This document shows positions 34,732 through 47,209 of a DNA stretch of 64,000 nt, piece after piece. The number at the start of each line of letters is the position of its first letter. The stretch's first letter is position 1. Both the position numbers and the translations under genes were made by a program. The stretch covers positions 124,001 to 188,000 of the forward strand of contig JADDOH010001553.1 in the NCBI GenBank assembly GCA_016648135.1. Reading direction: 5' to 3'. The notes under the pieces are model-generated. The model was not told the origin of the DNA. It searched no databases and saw only the letters and a program-made list of their open reading frames with translations. This DNA is from Agrypnia vestita (taxonomy: Eukaryota; Arthropoda; Insecta; Trichoptera; Phryganeidae).

Positions 34732-36829
34732 AGGGATTCGGACAGTGCGCTATTCCTTCTGCTCGACAATACTACTCCCAATACTACTATAAACTATGCC
34801 GGGATCCCATTATTAGTCTCCGTTCCTTCTGCTTGACTGCTTGACTCTGACAAAATCTTAACGAAGAAATATAAAAATCGTTTAAAAATTTATTTCGCGA
34901 ATATTACGAATGTCTAATATTAACGATATCGCAAAAAATATAGCGATGTCGAATTCATTCGCTCCAAACTATGAACTCTAATAGAATTCAACCTAAAAAT
35001 AACAATATTTTCCGACGCAGTGCAAAGTTAATAAATGTCGATATTTCAAAACGCATTTCCAAAAGTAGGTTGTACTCGTGAAGAAAGAAGTGCACGGGGT
35101 GCGTGTGTGCGTATAAACAAATCCATTGTAATTTTTAAATTCGAAGGTGCTGTCGCCGACGTTGAATGTTGGACAAGTCGGCATCAGGTATGCGGGAGGC
35201 GTCTCTCGAAGACGTGTGACCTTCCTTGCGGTTGGACCATCCCTCATCATTCCGCGTAGGTACCTACCACGTTATTTCAATCGACCTTTTATGAATGTGT
35301 CCCCGCACTCATATTGCCGAAGAATCTGTCGGACGCAGATTAATGAACACCGTCATGGGCTGGTCAAGTTGAAACAGGCCGTAATAACGGGTGACACTTT
35401 TGGAAATGACAACTTCTTCGTAGACGCCGTGGGATGGCTACTTAGCGGTGGGTTTTTGATTGTTTTTTAAATCTGTTTTCATTTGCTTTTTCGGAGGCTT
35501 TACCGGTTTTTATAATAATGTTTAAAACTATCTTATATATAATTATACCGTATTCGATTAGTTTTGTAATATAATACAGTTAACCTGATTGCTATCCTAG
35601 TCCAAAGACAGCAATAACGTTTGAGTACCTATTTATTTTTAACCTACTTCTTATTTTAAAACTATAAAATAATGAAACTGCTTTTAAATATCGACTTATG
35701 TTAATAAATGTTTTAGTACCTAGATACATTAATTAAATACTTTCAGGTTTATGAAACAATTAGTTCTTATAGCGCTAGAGATGTGAATCGAATCATTTTT
35801 GCAGATAATTTTTTTTATCTTACCATCAATTATTTGCTAACCTAAACTGCAAATTATTTTCAGTGGACTTTTAAGTACCTACCTACTCTGCAACGATTTA
35901 TTTATTTTAGTTTTTCCACAATATTTTTTAACTCATCTCTTTTTATATGAGGAACCTTAAATTACATCTAGCAATATAATTGATGCTGTTAATATTTTCG
36001 GAAAAATATTGTTAAATGAAGAAGTAATATAAATTAATGTTGTAATTTCAATATCTGCAACACTGGTCAATCAAATAAGATTAAAATCGTTAACTAATTT
36101 TCATGGTTGAGAGAACACGCGTGACACACATTAATAATATTTGTATGGTTTTAAAGAATATAAACAGATTAAGCTTCTGATATGTTAGTAAATACCTACG
36201 TACATGTGTGTGGAATTTCATCTGGAAAAAATTCTTCGTCCAAGGATTTAACATCATTCGTGCGGATTTTATTGGAATCTAGATTTTATTAATTTTCAGA
36301 TTCGAGTACTTGCATTTGTACATTGCGTGTTGCGCATCTCTGCCGGTATAGTGGCAAAAAACCAATATATGTAATTCAAGGTAGGTACTTAATTAGAATT
36401 GAAATTTTATTTCAGAACAGTTCAATTGATTAAAACGACCCATTTTACACAAGTCACTAACCGCTCTAAAGCTTATATCCGATTTTTTTTTACTTTCACT
36501 ATTTGTTTATAACTTAAGGTTATGGTTTCGACAGTAACAGTGCAGATTTAATTGACATATGTAAAAAAGGAAAGAAACTAGATATTTTAGGGAACTTTGC
36601 GATTAATACTAACAATAATGTAATCGATATTCAAACCCCATTTATTATATCCCCTATTCTGCGCCTCATGCCCACGCCCATATTTCCAACCGGACTCTAA
36701 TCTTCACCCCACTCTTAACGCCGTCCTTTAGTCTTAAGTTTAATAATAGTAACATTACTGATGATGTTGCGTTAGCATTGAAAATGTTTTAATCATTATA
36801 AACAAACAGTGAAAGGAAACAAAGTTATC
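34732..36829. other. noncoding DNA, mixed composition then AT-rich
   Basis: The part at 35035-35470 is CG-richer and holds open frames of 74 and 107 residues without recognisable domains. The remainder is AT-rich. No gene is supported. Confidence 0.45.
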
Positions 36830-37158
36830 ATTTTTTAATATATTTTTGAAAAATTGCACAAGAAAATTTGAATATATCCTATTCTTATTCAGTTTCAGTA
36901 TGACGCGAGAATTTTTCAATATATTTTTTAAAATGACTTTCACAAAGTTACACAAGAAGATTTCGAAAAATTGCTTATATCCGATTCTTATTCCGCTTCG
37001 GCGTAACGCAGTGTAACCTTAGCGCGAATCATGACAATTTTTTAATATATTTTTTAAAATGGCTTTCACAAAGTAACGCAAGAAAATTTCGATAGATTGC
37101 TTATATCCGATTCTTACTGCGTTTCAATGTGACGCAGTGAACCTTAGCGCGAATCAGG
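36830..37158. repeat. tandem repeat, ~126-bp unit, about 2.6 copies
   Basis: AATATATTTTTTAAAATG and then CTTTCACAAAGT recur at 36918 and 37044, a period of 126 bp. Each unit continues with TTGCTTATATCCGATTCTTA, GACGCAGTG/AACGCAGTG and CCTTAGCGCGAATCA. A shortened first unit starts near 36837, lacking about 45 bp. Unit identity is high. The period makes a lysine/asparagine-rich minus-strand frame appear open; it is not a gene. Confidence 0.85.
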
Positions 37159-39204
37159 ATGGAAGATACTTATCGGATTTCAATCATCATTATTTATATT
37201 CCTCAAATAATGTACGCCGCCTCACTGCAGGCACTCTCCACGGTCAGTAAACACAATTTCACGTTTGGATGGTGCATTATTATATTGTGTATATCTTTTC
37301 CATTAACCATCCCTTTCTCTTTCTTCTTCGGATTAGCAAGATATCTAAGGAGAAAATTAAAGACAAAATAATAATTCTCGGTTGCTTTAAAATCATCTAC
37401 TAAGCACTCCCTGTCCTACATTGCTTATAGTATGGTGGCAGAAATCGTGTATCATAATCGTAAACTCAGATTGAAATTAATTTATTTTCTATATTTCGTG
37501 CATTCAATTAAAAAATCACCCTTTAATGAGGACATGACACTTATCGAGGATTTTTAATAGCATTTATAATCACCATGAAATACTTTGAAAAGGTTTTATT
37601 CATACGGATGTTTTATGTCTAAATTTAATACATCTATAATGTTTACATTTTTTAACAGACCTTAATTAGGCACTTATGTATGTACAAGTGTTCTAAATGA
37701 AACGTCCGTTTCTTTGAATATTAATATTGTATAAAAATTTGGCCAACTTTTTCATTACTCATTACATTTTTCGTTCATATTCGTATTTTATGTCATACTT
37801 TTATTTAAAGTTTGTTTTGTTTAGAACAGTAACATACATACAATATAACAATTTGGCTGACAAAATCGTTTACATTTAAGAATTGAACTGTCTTTTACCG
37901 CCTTAAATTTTATTAGAAATTTGTACTTCCGCTTTCATCGAAGATAATTTTCGTTTTATGATAAATTATTTGTTTTTGAAGTGCCTACAGGGAACCTTCT
38001 CTCCTCTTGAAATTTTAAGTGAACTTGAATATATTTTTCTTTCTGGTATTATGTATTGTCCACTTGAAGGTAGACTTAATGCGCAAATTATAAATTGAAA
38101 AGGCGCACTTATAAATTCGCACCATCACATTACTTATTTGCGATGTAGGTCCCACTCTCACTTTTTCACTACTTGTCTTCATGTTCTTATCCAGGTCCAG
38201 CTGGTCGGGCCTTTTATAGGAAGCTTTATGTACAAGTATGTTCTGGAAGCATCTAGCAGCATCTGTGTCATAAACAAACAGTCAAATACATATTGTCATC
38301 CCGAAAGATCGCCACTAAAACAAGTCTTCTGTCCTCGGATTCCACAAGATTCGTAAGACTGTTAACTACATGACATTTTTTTTGTTAAATAATTCAGTAA
38401 ATCAGTGGATAATTCATAAATCATTCTTTGTTCTAAAAACATTTCGATTGTAAGGTGTATGATTGTATGTATTTATATTTTTACTAACGATTTGGTAACT
38501 TAATGCTGAACACGTTGTCTTGCAAATATTAACAGCCTAGTCTCTACGTCTTTTCAATCCTTTGCAACGTTAAAACTTGTAAAAATGCGATTTCTCTGTA
38601 AAGCCTTCAGAATATTAAACCAACATATGATGCACGCGTTTTACTTGTACATTTTCTTCTTCTAAAATGGCGTTCCGATGTCGCGGTATCCTCTTCATAT
38701 ATCCCCATTATGAACCAGTTCTTTTGCTTCTCTGTAACTTCTGCATCTGCTCCACTCCATCAACTTTCTCATAAATATTTTCCTCGTCCGTCCTCTTCCT
38801 TCTACATGGTTACGTGTATTGCCAAAGAATATGAATATTTTTTATAAATAATCCATAGATCTGGGGCTATATTTTGTCGAGGTTATGTTTCCAATTAGAC
38901 TCCAATACCTATATGTCTAATACTTTTTGCAAGTATCTTATCTCCTGACATTTTTTCCAATTTAGAATTCACCGAAGTTTTCATTTCTCCATTTATATAA
39001 TTTATTATGCAATATATTTTGGGCTAAAGGTGAAAAAAATCCAACAAAACCATTATTACTTCACTTTAAACACTTCGGTATTCCACTTTGAACGATGAAA
39101 ATCTTTTCATAAAGCTAAACAATAAATAATGAAAAAGTGTCGTAGGTTTTTTTACTATTAGAAATCTTTCACTTATTAGTATATCCCCTAGAAGTCTTTT
39201 TAAA
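37159..39204. other. AT-rich DNA with one possible LINE fragment
   Basis: At about 38655-38830 the minus strand reads RGRTRKIFMRKLMEWSRC and REAKELVHNGDI, weakly like a LINE C-terminus. Elsewhere nothing is supported. Confidence 0.4.
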
Positions 39205-39346
39205 TAGAGATGTGAACATTATTGTTTTCAAACTAACTACACTACGTAAATATGATTAAGTTGCTGGTGTACTGGAATGGGGCTTGAACCACCGACCATT
39301 GGATCACTAAGCAAGAGTCATAACCACTACACCAACAAGCTAGCTT
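39205..39346 (-). mobile_element. tRNA-derived SINE (family A), copy 2
   Basis: The minus strand starts TTGTTGGTGTAGTGGTTATG (A box) and includes GGTGGTTCAAGCCCCATTCC (B box) about 45 nt later, followed by a tail with GTTTGAAAACAATAATGTTC. The head clearly derives from a tRNA, but no proper cloverleaf or 3' acceptor stem is completed, so it is not a tRNA gene. Confidence 0.65.
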
Positions 39347-39367
39347 CAAGCTTCTTCCAGCTTCATG

Positions 39368-39413
39368 CTTCCATACATTATTTCCCATATAAATAGCTTT
39401 GTCTCTGTGAGAC
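39368..39413 (-). mobile_element. foldback element FB1, copy d (end fragment)
   Basis: TTCCATACATTATTTCCCAT then AAATAGCTTTGTCTCTGTGAG is the inverse of the FB1 left end. Only about 46 bp remain. Confidence 0.55.
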
Positions 39414-40079
39414 GGCTAAATCCAAGATTGCATATACAACGAAAATGAGTATTTCACTATATTATTGAATGTGCTAATAACAAAATAAAAGATAATTTAC
39501 GTTTAAATAGTAAGTATTAAATAAGATATTACACTTTAAAGTTCCGAAAAATGCACTGCATATTTTGACATTTCATAGGCAATATATGAGGTTAGGTTAG
39601 GTTATTAGGTTTGGTTTGTTTAATTTAGATTATGATTATTTTAGTTAGATTAAATTAACAGGACGTTAAATTATATAGTGAAATATTAATTTTCATTGTA
39701 TGAACAACGGGACCATCATCTTGGATTATTCCCAAAGTTTGCTCTCTTTCCTGGTTCATTCTGCTGGTACAACTTATTTCCAAGCCGCCCTACCTCCGCG
39801 TGTTTTCCAGTGGCGTGGCCGGGGGACAGTATCTCCGCTCTCAACTTTGACAACAACCGCCTGTGTTGCCGGAAACAACCGCCTCTGTGTTTTAAAGGCC
39901 CACGCGACACTTAAACACAAGCGCGAGTGAAATTAAAACCAACTATAAACAAAACAACGTTATACAGCGTGTGACAGTCTACAGCATCAGTGACAGCTAG
40001 TCCACAATAATTTTCAGGTGACAATCCATTTGGAGTATGTCCAAACTTTTCAAGGATATAATGCTAGACTTTATCAAGA
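39414..40079. other. noncoding DNA with a short CG-rich pocket
   Basis: The segment at 39700-39930 is CG-richer and leaves three overlapping frames of 64-76 residues open on both strands. None shows a domain. A GGTTAGGTTAGG word lies at 39590-39605. Confidence 0.45.
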
Positions 40080-40205
40080 CATATTATAGATGTCTCATAG
40101 AGAAAAAGCTATATTTTTATACGTGAAAGTAGGTATGGAAGTCTTTTTGGGTGTTCATAGGGCTTACGATCGTACGGCTTGCTTAAGTGATCAATTTACA
40201 CAGTT
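40080..40205 (+). mobile_element. foldback element FB1, copy e, interrupted
   Basis: It begins ATTATAGATGTCTCATAGAG and continues with GTAGGTATGGAAGTCTTTTT and GCTTAAGTGATCAATTTACA, then stops where the LINE fragment begins at 40207. The LINE tail probably inserted here or a deletion joined them. Confidence 0.6.
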
Positions 40206-40206
40206 C

Positions 40207-40625
40207 GTCATCATCGTCACTCTTGGTACTACAACCCTCGGTGGGTCTTGGCCTCCTCAATAATCTTCTTCCACTCATCTCGGTTTAGTGCCAGCTCTCT
40301 CTCGTTCCGAAGCTCCAAGGCAGAAATGTCTTTGAGGACGTTGTCACTCCATTTTAATTTTGGCCTTCCTAAGCTCCTTCGCCCTATTGGCCTTTAGTTC
40401 AGCAGGGACATTGGTGCTCGATGCTCGGACATTCTCTCCACATGCCCCAGCCACCGAAGTCTTCCCAGTTTTATAAATTTTGTGACGTTTTTTCCTTAAA
40501 CAGATATAGAGCTCATTGTTGTAACATCTGCCCCAAAGTTCATTTTCTAGAACCGGTCCGAAGATACGCCTGAAAATTATCCTTTCAAAAACGTCCAGCT
40601 CTCGCTCATTCCTCTTAGTATCCAC
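40207..40625 (-). pseudogene. LINE (RTE/craniofacial-type) ORF2 C-terminus
   Basis: The minus strand from 40625 encodes ERELDVFERIIFRRIFGPVL and ENELWGRCYNNELY, the well-known 'LxxFERKILRRIFGPV..xGxWRxRYNxELY' block near the end of insect LINE polyproteins. After frameshifts it continues with GGWGMWRECPSIEH and ELALNRDEWKKIIEEAKTHR, then GL and a stop near 40225. This is the most complete LINE tail in the window. At least two frameshifts make it inactive. Confidence 0.85.
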
Positions 40626-41167
40626 GTCTCAGCTGCGTACGTTCAATGTTCATCAATCCACGCGTGACAGACCGCAACATCCACATGGCCCCTCGTAATT
40701 TTTTAAGTGTCTCTCGATAAATTACATTTGCTTCATTGTTTACTTTACAAATTTCGTGAAGGCAAAACCGCGATTGTGGAAACCAAAAACCTTTTCGACG
40801 TATGTGCAGTAAATGCCAATAAAGTTCAACTGACGGAAGGTGGTTTTCAAAATTTCGATCTTGTGGATTTTACATACATTGGCTGATAAACCAAGAACCG
40901 GATGGGCTTAGAAATCTGGTGATGACATAAGAATGTCGTAATACAGTCTGATCCACAAAATACCAGGGAGAGCACCCTAGCACCTAGGGAAATATCAGGG
41001 AGTCAACCAATCCACTGTGACGAGGCATTTAATGCGCATAGGGAGGAATTTCGCGGTACGACGTTTGGAGCCCTCACCTATAATCAATGTTACTTTAATT
41101 AATAAAATAAATAAGCTCATAGAAAGGCTCAGAGAAGGTTGTAACAACCGATGAAAATATCCACTTA

Positions 41168-41484
41168 TTAAGGATAAATTATAGATGTCTCACAGAGACG
41201 AAGCTAATTTATATATGAGAAAAGTGGATGGGAGTCTCTTACGATGACCCAGGGCTTGCAACCTGTATGAGCTGGCTTAAGTGATCACTCTACACAATGC
41301 AACGTTCAGCAATTCCATCGTAAGAACATCCACACATTATCATTAACATTATTAAATAGTGATTTGATGAAACGTACTCTAGTTTTATGTTTAATAATTC
41401 GAAAGAATATCGTTGTAAGCCCTGAGCCATCGTTTAAGTTTACTTTTTTCATATAAAAATTAGCTTTCTATAATTTATCCTTAA
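41168..41484. mobile_element. foldback element FB1, copy f, TTAA at both ends
   Basis: The left end is TTAA|GGATAAATTATAG (TTAA at 41168-41171) and the right end is its mirror, CTATAATTTATCC|TTAA (TTAA at 41481-41484). The left arm is full length; the right arm is shortened by internal deletion but keeps GTAAGCCCTGAGCCATCG. The TTAA on both sides is the clearest evidence for the target duplication of this family. Confidence 0.8.
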
Positions 41485-42039
41485 TTAAAAAAAATTGTTT
41501 CATTTCTCATAAACAAAATTCAAAATTTTAGCACAACCCAGTTTACAATAATTATACATATTTTTATACACACAAACAAATTTAGTTAAATTCTTCAATA
41601 TATACTAGCACACCGATAAAAAAAACCTAATACATTTTTTTAAACCAAACACATAGATCTTTTAAGATAGAATACGTTTTGTTTTTCGTTCCTCCAGAGC
41701 AGAATTAAAAAGAACGTGAGAAATAGTGCGTTTAAAATAGCGCTATAATATTTTAGTTTGGATGTTCGTGGACGGACTGTAACGTATAAGAACATTTATT
41801 TCGAGTATCTAGTATACCAACGAGGAAGAGATATGAAGGAAAAACTATTATATGCAGGAGTGGATCTGAGAAGTTTACAATATTAAAATGGTACTTATTC
41901 AATTTTGAGAGCCACTAATCTGATACGGATTCTCATCACTTGTTTTCACATTACAAATATGTATATAAGAAACAACTTTTTAATTATATATTCGTATCAA
42001 AACGTATAAAATTCATTGTTTTACCCGTTCACATGTGAA
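41485..42039. other. AT-rich DNA, no gene seen
   Basis: No supported feature. Confidence 0.5.
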
Positions 42040-42480
42040 TATGGCTCCGAGGTTCAAATAGGCTCGAGCTTCAGTACACTTAAACGGCGCTAATCCGTAC
42101 GCAAAAACACGGCAAGTTCATTAAGTTTGACTCGATTAGGTTTTTGTAGTTGCGCCGCCCGGCCGCGCGGTGCATTTCAATATGAATATATTCTCTCACA
42201 GCCAAATAACGGGCTCATCCGTTCCGGGTGATTTATAGCCGCGCGATCTTATCCAACACTCTCATTACGGCCGCTCGCCAGCCGAGGGCCGAGGCTGCGA
42301 ACCCTCCGCGGGCCCCGACTCCGCGCTCTCCAGGGCCGGCTCGAGCGACCCCCGCCGCACTATTTATCATGTCGTGACCTTGAAACAACAACAAAAGTGA
42401 AGCGGGACCCACCTCACTCCCGAGGCCGTTTTATGGGAAATGGCTCCCACGGCGGTCGTACACTTGCGCCATCCAGATCG
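42040..42480. promoter_or_regulatory. strongly CG-rich island
   Basis: This is the most CG-rich noncoding block of the window (GCGCCGCCCGGCCGCGCGGT, GCGGGCCCCGACTCCGCG). It contains TTTATAG and TTTATGG words that fit Caudal/AbdB-type homeodomain proteins, and GATCTTATC, a GATA-type site. No repeat copy and no convincing coding frame exist. A CpG-rich enhancer or a promoter is possible. The motif assignments are inference. Confidence 0.35.
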
Positions 42481-42607
42481 GCATTATTTTAATACTAATG
42501 CGGTCGACCCCACCACGCTGCAGACGACACTAAAGCACGTGTACTGCGCGGCATCCACACAAAACCACGTCACTGTCTCTTGTTGCAAAGGGGAAATTTT
42601 GATTTAT

Positions 42608-42930
42608 TTTTTTTGGGTCGCAATCCTAGGATTGGTCTGCAACAAGCACTCGATTTCTCCACTTCTCTCTGTCACCTACTAGCTTCTTTGTTTCTTGGTA
42701 GGTGCTACAGCGCACATCTCCGATGATCTGGTCTACGTAGTTTGATCTCGGGCTGTCTCTACGACTGTTGCCTTCAACATTTCCCTCGACGATGGTAAAA
42801 AGCAGGCCCGGATGCCTTATATTATGGCCTATCCAAATTTGCTCGTTGTTGGGCGATTTTGTTAAGCCTCCTCTTTCTGTTCTGGATATGCTCTGACCAA
42901 TGGATCCTCGCCATGCGTCTGTAGCACCTT
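42608..42930 (-). pseudogene. LINE C-terminal remnant
   Basis: The minus strand gives RRMARIHWSEHIQN and then, in another frame, IGHNIRHPGLLFTIVEGNVE, GNSRRDSPRSNYVDQIIGD and YQETKKLVGDREKWR. This matches the 'WxGHxxRHxxLLxTIxEGKVEGKRxRGRPR..Y..Q...D' pattern of insect LINE C-termini. Frameshifts separate the parts. Confidence 0.75.
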
Positions 42931-45446
42931 TTTTTTTAGCAGCAATTTATTAAGAAGTACAAAAAATATAGTCAGTGGAAATTTTGTATCACACTGATTC
43001 GACAATGATTTTTGAAGTTAGCCTTGTTGGCGGTGAAATTTTAATATGCAATAAAATGCATAATAAGTTTTCATCTCCAATTTTTAATAATGAGATGCGC
43101 ACGCATACAGGGGCCGAGTTTTGATATGACAATTCACGGCAAACAGTCTTCATTCCATGAAGTTTTCTTTTTAACTCTGTTATCGCATCTGGCAAAATTT
43201 AGTTTTTAATATCTGCAAATGTGCTGAATGACGTCCGTCTCTTTGCCTACGTAGAACAGGTATCTGTAATCTGCGAATATCTCTTTAGTTGTCAGTTCTT
43301 GCGGCTGGTTCTTATTTTATGCACTGATTATTTTATTTATGCCAAAGACTCGCGTACAAAAATACACGCGCCCGTTCTTTTTAAACACTACTACAGGCAT
43401 CGAGGTCCTGTAGTGAAAATCATCACTAAAACAACCAGGCTCTCTTCAGAACATTCAGATTGCTTGACTTCTTGTGGAAGTCAGAGGAACGATTATCATG
43501 ACGAAATTATATGTAAATTTAGCTTTTTTCATTGTACGGAGATTTTCAGGATTCTACTGTGATGTCAAAAAATTCTCATATCGAACCAGAATATAAAATT
43601 TAAAATCTTCGCCAGTGTCAATATGCGTTCTTGTATTGCTTTCCAAAGTAAACTCCGCTTTCACATTAATAAATCTTCGTATGTAAGCTCATCGATAGTT
43701 GAGGCTCCTAACAAGACAATCTTTCGGTTTCTGATTTACCTAGTCAGGCCAAGTCAAGACAGTCTTCTTCTATACTTATACTATACTATACTAGACATTG
43801 GTATTAGAATATTTTCATCTCATAAATTATTCATAAATGTATATGTAAAGTTTTGTGGACTAGCTCTGTTACAGTCAAAATTTAGTAATGATTCAATGTT
43901 CAACGAAATATTTATTAAATTTTTTGTCTATCGTTTTATGTTTACACTTCGGAAAATGGTGGTATGAATTTGTTGTTTTTACGAATTATCCGTTAGCCAT
44001 TTCGTACTACAGCGGTATTTATCTTTTATGATATATCTATTATTTTGTTATTTTTCGTATCATCTTTATTCTCCTTCGGACAGTTTATACGCATAAAATA
44101 GTTTAATAAATATAATAAATAAACATTATAATGTATAAACCCATAACTAAACAAATGTAAATTTTAGCATGTAGGTACATATGTGTACAGCTGTTACATA
44201 TTTGATACTGATATTTTTGTAACTAACTCCTCATAAGCAATTTTATAATAAAATTTATGATTATTATAATTATATATATTTTGTAAGAGGCACAACTGGA
44301 GCCTTTAATAAATCAATTTAAAAATGTCCAAAATCAGGAATCAGTTTACTTTATTACACTAAATTACGTTAGCGATCCGAAGCTATTTAAAAATTATTAT
44401 GCTAAACTTTGAGGCTCATTATCCCAGATGTAAATGACAGATATTACTTTGCTATTCCAAGGGCATATGTATTATTCACTTCAAGTTAATCATTATTGAA
44501 TATTAAAAGGTTAACCCCATTCATCTATTGGTATTGTTTTCATTACCTACATTTGTAGCATTTGAATCACAGCTTATTACACAATTGCTAATTAATTTCT
44601 GTTGATAAACGTCATGATCCCATAGTAAAATATTGAACATTTATTTTATAATATAAAGCATATTTTTTAAGATGTGCCTTCGCAGCAGGTGAAGGGATGT
44701 GTGATCCGAGTATAAGGATGTGTAGGTACTAGATTGTATATACTCTAAGGAAGGTACATAAACCATAACAAACGTCAGACTCGGACTGAAAGACCGCCAA
44801 GGAAGAAGATACACCATAACCTCGATGGTTTTGTATCAGTAATGCAGTAGACAACTGCATAGTCCGCTAGCAACTAGTCATAATTATAATTTTTAAGTGA
44901 TAAAAAAAATGTATACATATATACGCATCCGAGATTTTCTTTAAATTCACTCACTTATCAGCGCGGCCGCGACACAATTTATAAGGATCGGATTTATCGA
45001 TTCTTCTGGTATATATTCGCGAATTCGACCGGCTTACAGATTTTTCTAAAACATCCAGGCTGCTCGGAAACCGTTGAAAATGTTTAGTCCGTCTCTATTT
45101 TTGAAAAAAAAAGTTAACAATATACGAAACATAATAATAATTAAGTATTTGTCTTCTTTTTAGTCATTGGCGCAAGGTACCCTGGGTCTATTATTTTTGG
45201 TCTATGTTATCTAAACAATCATGTACTGGCCGCTATTACATAACATTATGCCCTTCGTCAATTTTGACGTGACGTCATTTAACAGATGTCTTGACATTTC
45301 TCATACAAACATTAAGGCCCGAATTCAGAATCAATCCTTAGATGATTCAAAGGTTAAGGTAGCCTTAAAGTTATTTTGTTCTGAAAATTACGCTTTTAAT
45401 GCATACCTTAATATTTAAATCATTGAGTGAGAGAAAAAAATGAATT
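42931..45446. other. AT-rich DNA, no gene seen
   Basis: Frames of 113-114 residues at 43221-43562 and 43623-43967 show no domain or signal and have AT-driven composition. A small hairpin CACTACAGG...CCTGTAGTG lies near 43387-43413. A (CTATA)n run lies near 43771-43794. Confidence 0.5.
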
Positions 45447-45472
45447 CGTACATAAATACGTATTTATGTACG
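45447..45472. repeat. perfect 26-bp palindrome
   Basis: CGTACATAAATAC at 45447-45459 is followed directly by its exact complement to 45472, with no spacer. It could extrude as a cruciform or bind a dimeric factor. It is not part of any repeat seen elsewhere here. Confidence 0.9.
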
Positions 45473-45659
45473 CGTAAAGTACGTACTAGTTTGTCTTAGA
45501 ATTCTATAACTTCGATGTTATCTTTGGAATAGTGGGGTATATTTTTTTTGATAAGTAACGTGTTCGATTGATCGAAAAAAAATTGATCAAATTGATATTT
45601 ATATAAATAGTGCATATTTTTAAACCTTTGAAATGCCATGAGCGAGGTAACACACCAAA

Positions 45660-45697
45660 CTTTGCATGTCACGTGAGTCCATGAGTGACATGCAAAG
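45660..45697. repeat. hairpin with octamer-like arms and an E-box
   Basis: CTTTGCATGTCAC (45660-45672) pairs perfectly with GTGACATGCAAAG (45685-45697) around a 12-nt loop. Each arm contains an ATGCAAA/TTTGCAT octamer-half site, as bound by POU factors. CACGTG, a bHLH E-box, spans 45670-45675. A regulatory role is inference. Confidence 0.65.
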
Positions 45698-45812
45698 CCA
45701 TCAATGTGAGTACATGTCATATATTTGGAATCAATTAAATTTCTTCACGATAACGATATTTTCTCCCCTTTTTTTGAGTAAACATTTTGAGTAAATATAT
45801 TTTAATTTATAA

Positions 45813-45976
45813 AAGTAAGAGATGTGTACACGAATGGAATGCATATCACATCAATGTTCTTACTTTTTTCAAACTGAGTTGTGAAAATAAGATGTGGTAT
45901 CCTGGAGTGTAGCTCGATCCCTTTATTATTTATTTCGTTAGTCGGCTGCCTTACCACTATACCAACAAGCACGTCT
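45813..45976 (-). mobile_element. tRNA-derived SINE (family A), copy 3
   Basis: The minus strand reads TTGTTGGTATAGTGGTAAGG (A box) and GGGATCGAGCTACACTCCAG (B-box-like), then the family tail AGTTTGAAAAAAGTAAGAAC followed by ATTGATGTGATATGC. It is the best match to copy 1 in the tail. Confidence 0.65.
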
Positions 45977-46426
45977 AAATAACCTATGTAGGGCCCCTGT
46001 GTCAAATATCGTTGGTATTAAAATAGTTAAAAGGTTAATAGACATGCTTAAATTAAGAGCGTGTCGCATTAAAATCGTGCAGATTTTTCAAACCATGCAA
46101 TGGATTTAATATGTTGTGGATAATTTAATTTATAATTTAAATTGATTTTTCAAACCAATTAAATTATTACACCACCTTGTCATTTTCAAAAAAAAAATTG
46201 CCTTACCTTGTAGCCTGAAGTTTAATGAATAATTTAATTTATCACTCATTCAAAATCCCAAAAATTTCCTTTAATTGTTATAGCAATTTTTAGCTAGCGT
46301 TGTAGGTGTATTATCTTATAGCTTTAAATTTTAAGAATATCTTCTCTCGTTCCAAAATTCCAAAAATTGTCAGAGTTAAAGCAAATTGAAGGAAGTGTGG
46401 TATATGAATTTTTAAACAAAATTCTA

Positions 46427-46603
46427 GATAATTATATATGTCTCATAGAGACGAAGCTATATTTTTTATTTTAGAAAGTAGGTATGGAAGTCTTTTTGGG
46501 TGATCATAGAGCTAACGACCTATTGTACAGCTTAAGTGATTACTTTACACAATGCAACGTTCACCATTTCCACCCGTGATGGACTACCACATCAAATTTT
46601 TGA
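46427..46603 (+). mobile_element. foldback element FB1, copy g (one arm)
   Basis: It reads GATAATTATATATGTCTCAT, AGAGACGAAGC, GTAGGTATGGAAGTCTTTTT, AATGCAACGTTCACC and a shortened end. It belongs to the same subgroup as copies a and e, with GTAGGTATGG instead of GTGGATGG. Confidence 0.65.
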
Positions 46604-47209
46604 AATTTCATTGTTCTTTTGAATTTTTCTCAAAATTCATTTTATCAGACTGGTAGATAAGATATCTCAAAAGCTCCGATTTTGTTCAAATTTTGCACAC
46701 ATCTTATAAATAATGTTATCTGCATTGTAGCTTACAATTTTTTGAAAAATTCGCCGTATGCTTATTATGAATTTTCAACATCGATTTTTTTTTCTCCCTC
46801 TTCTTCTATCCCTCGGTCGAGGAAAACGGGGAAAAAATTAGGAAATAAATTAAAATTGCTTTCGTTTGTACAAAAATCTTTTTTTTTCTATATGCTACCT
46901 CATGGACATAACATCATTTAACAAGAAAATAATTTACTCTTTCATTTCGCTCAAACCCCGCTTATCTCCACCAGCCGCGTACGTCACCAAGAAGGAACTT
47001 TACGGGACAGCACATAACTCCGCCATTTTAAAAAATTTAAAATAAATTGTTAGAAAAAAATTTAACCAGTGCATGTCGTAAACAATGATAATAAGACGAA
47101 TTTTATGTGGGCAATAGTTACGTCATTTTTTTTTTTAATTTGAATATATTTTTGACGCCTCAATATGGTGTTACTTATTCCTTAAGTATTAAAATGTTAT
47201 AAAAAATAG

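Noticed and set aside
35035..35470. Two overlapping frames of 74 and 107 residues
   Set aside because: Mixed composition with no domain, splice site or homologous copy that would support a gene.
36755..36955. Lys/Asn-rich minus-strand frame
   Set aside because: Produced by the 126-bp tandem repeat; no start context or relatives.
39280..39346. tRNA-like sequence with A and B boxes
   Set aside because: The acceptor stem is not completed and a family tail follows; two sister copies show it is a SINE head.
39590..39612. GGTTAGGTTAGG resembling the insect telomere repeat TTAGG
   Set aside because: Only about three imperfect units; too short for a telomeric array.
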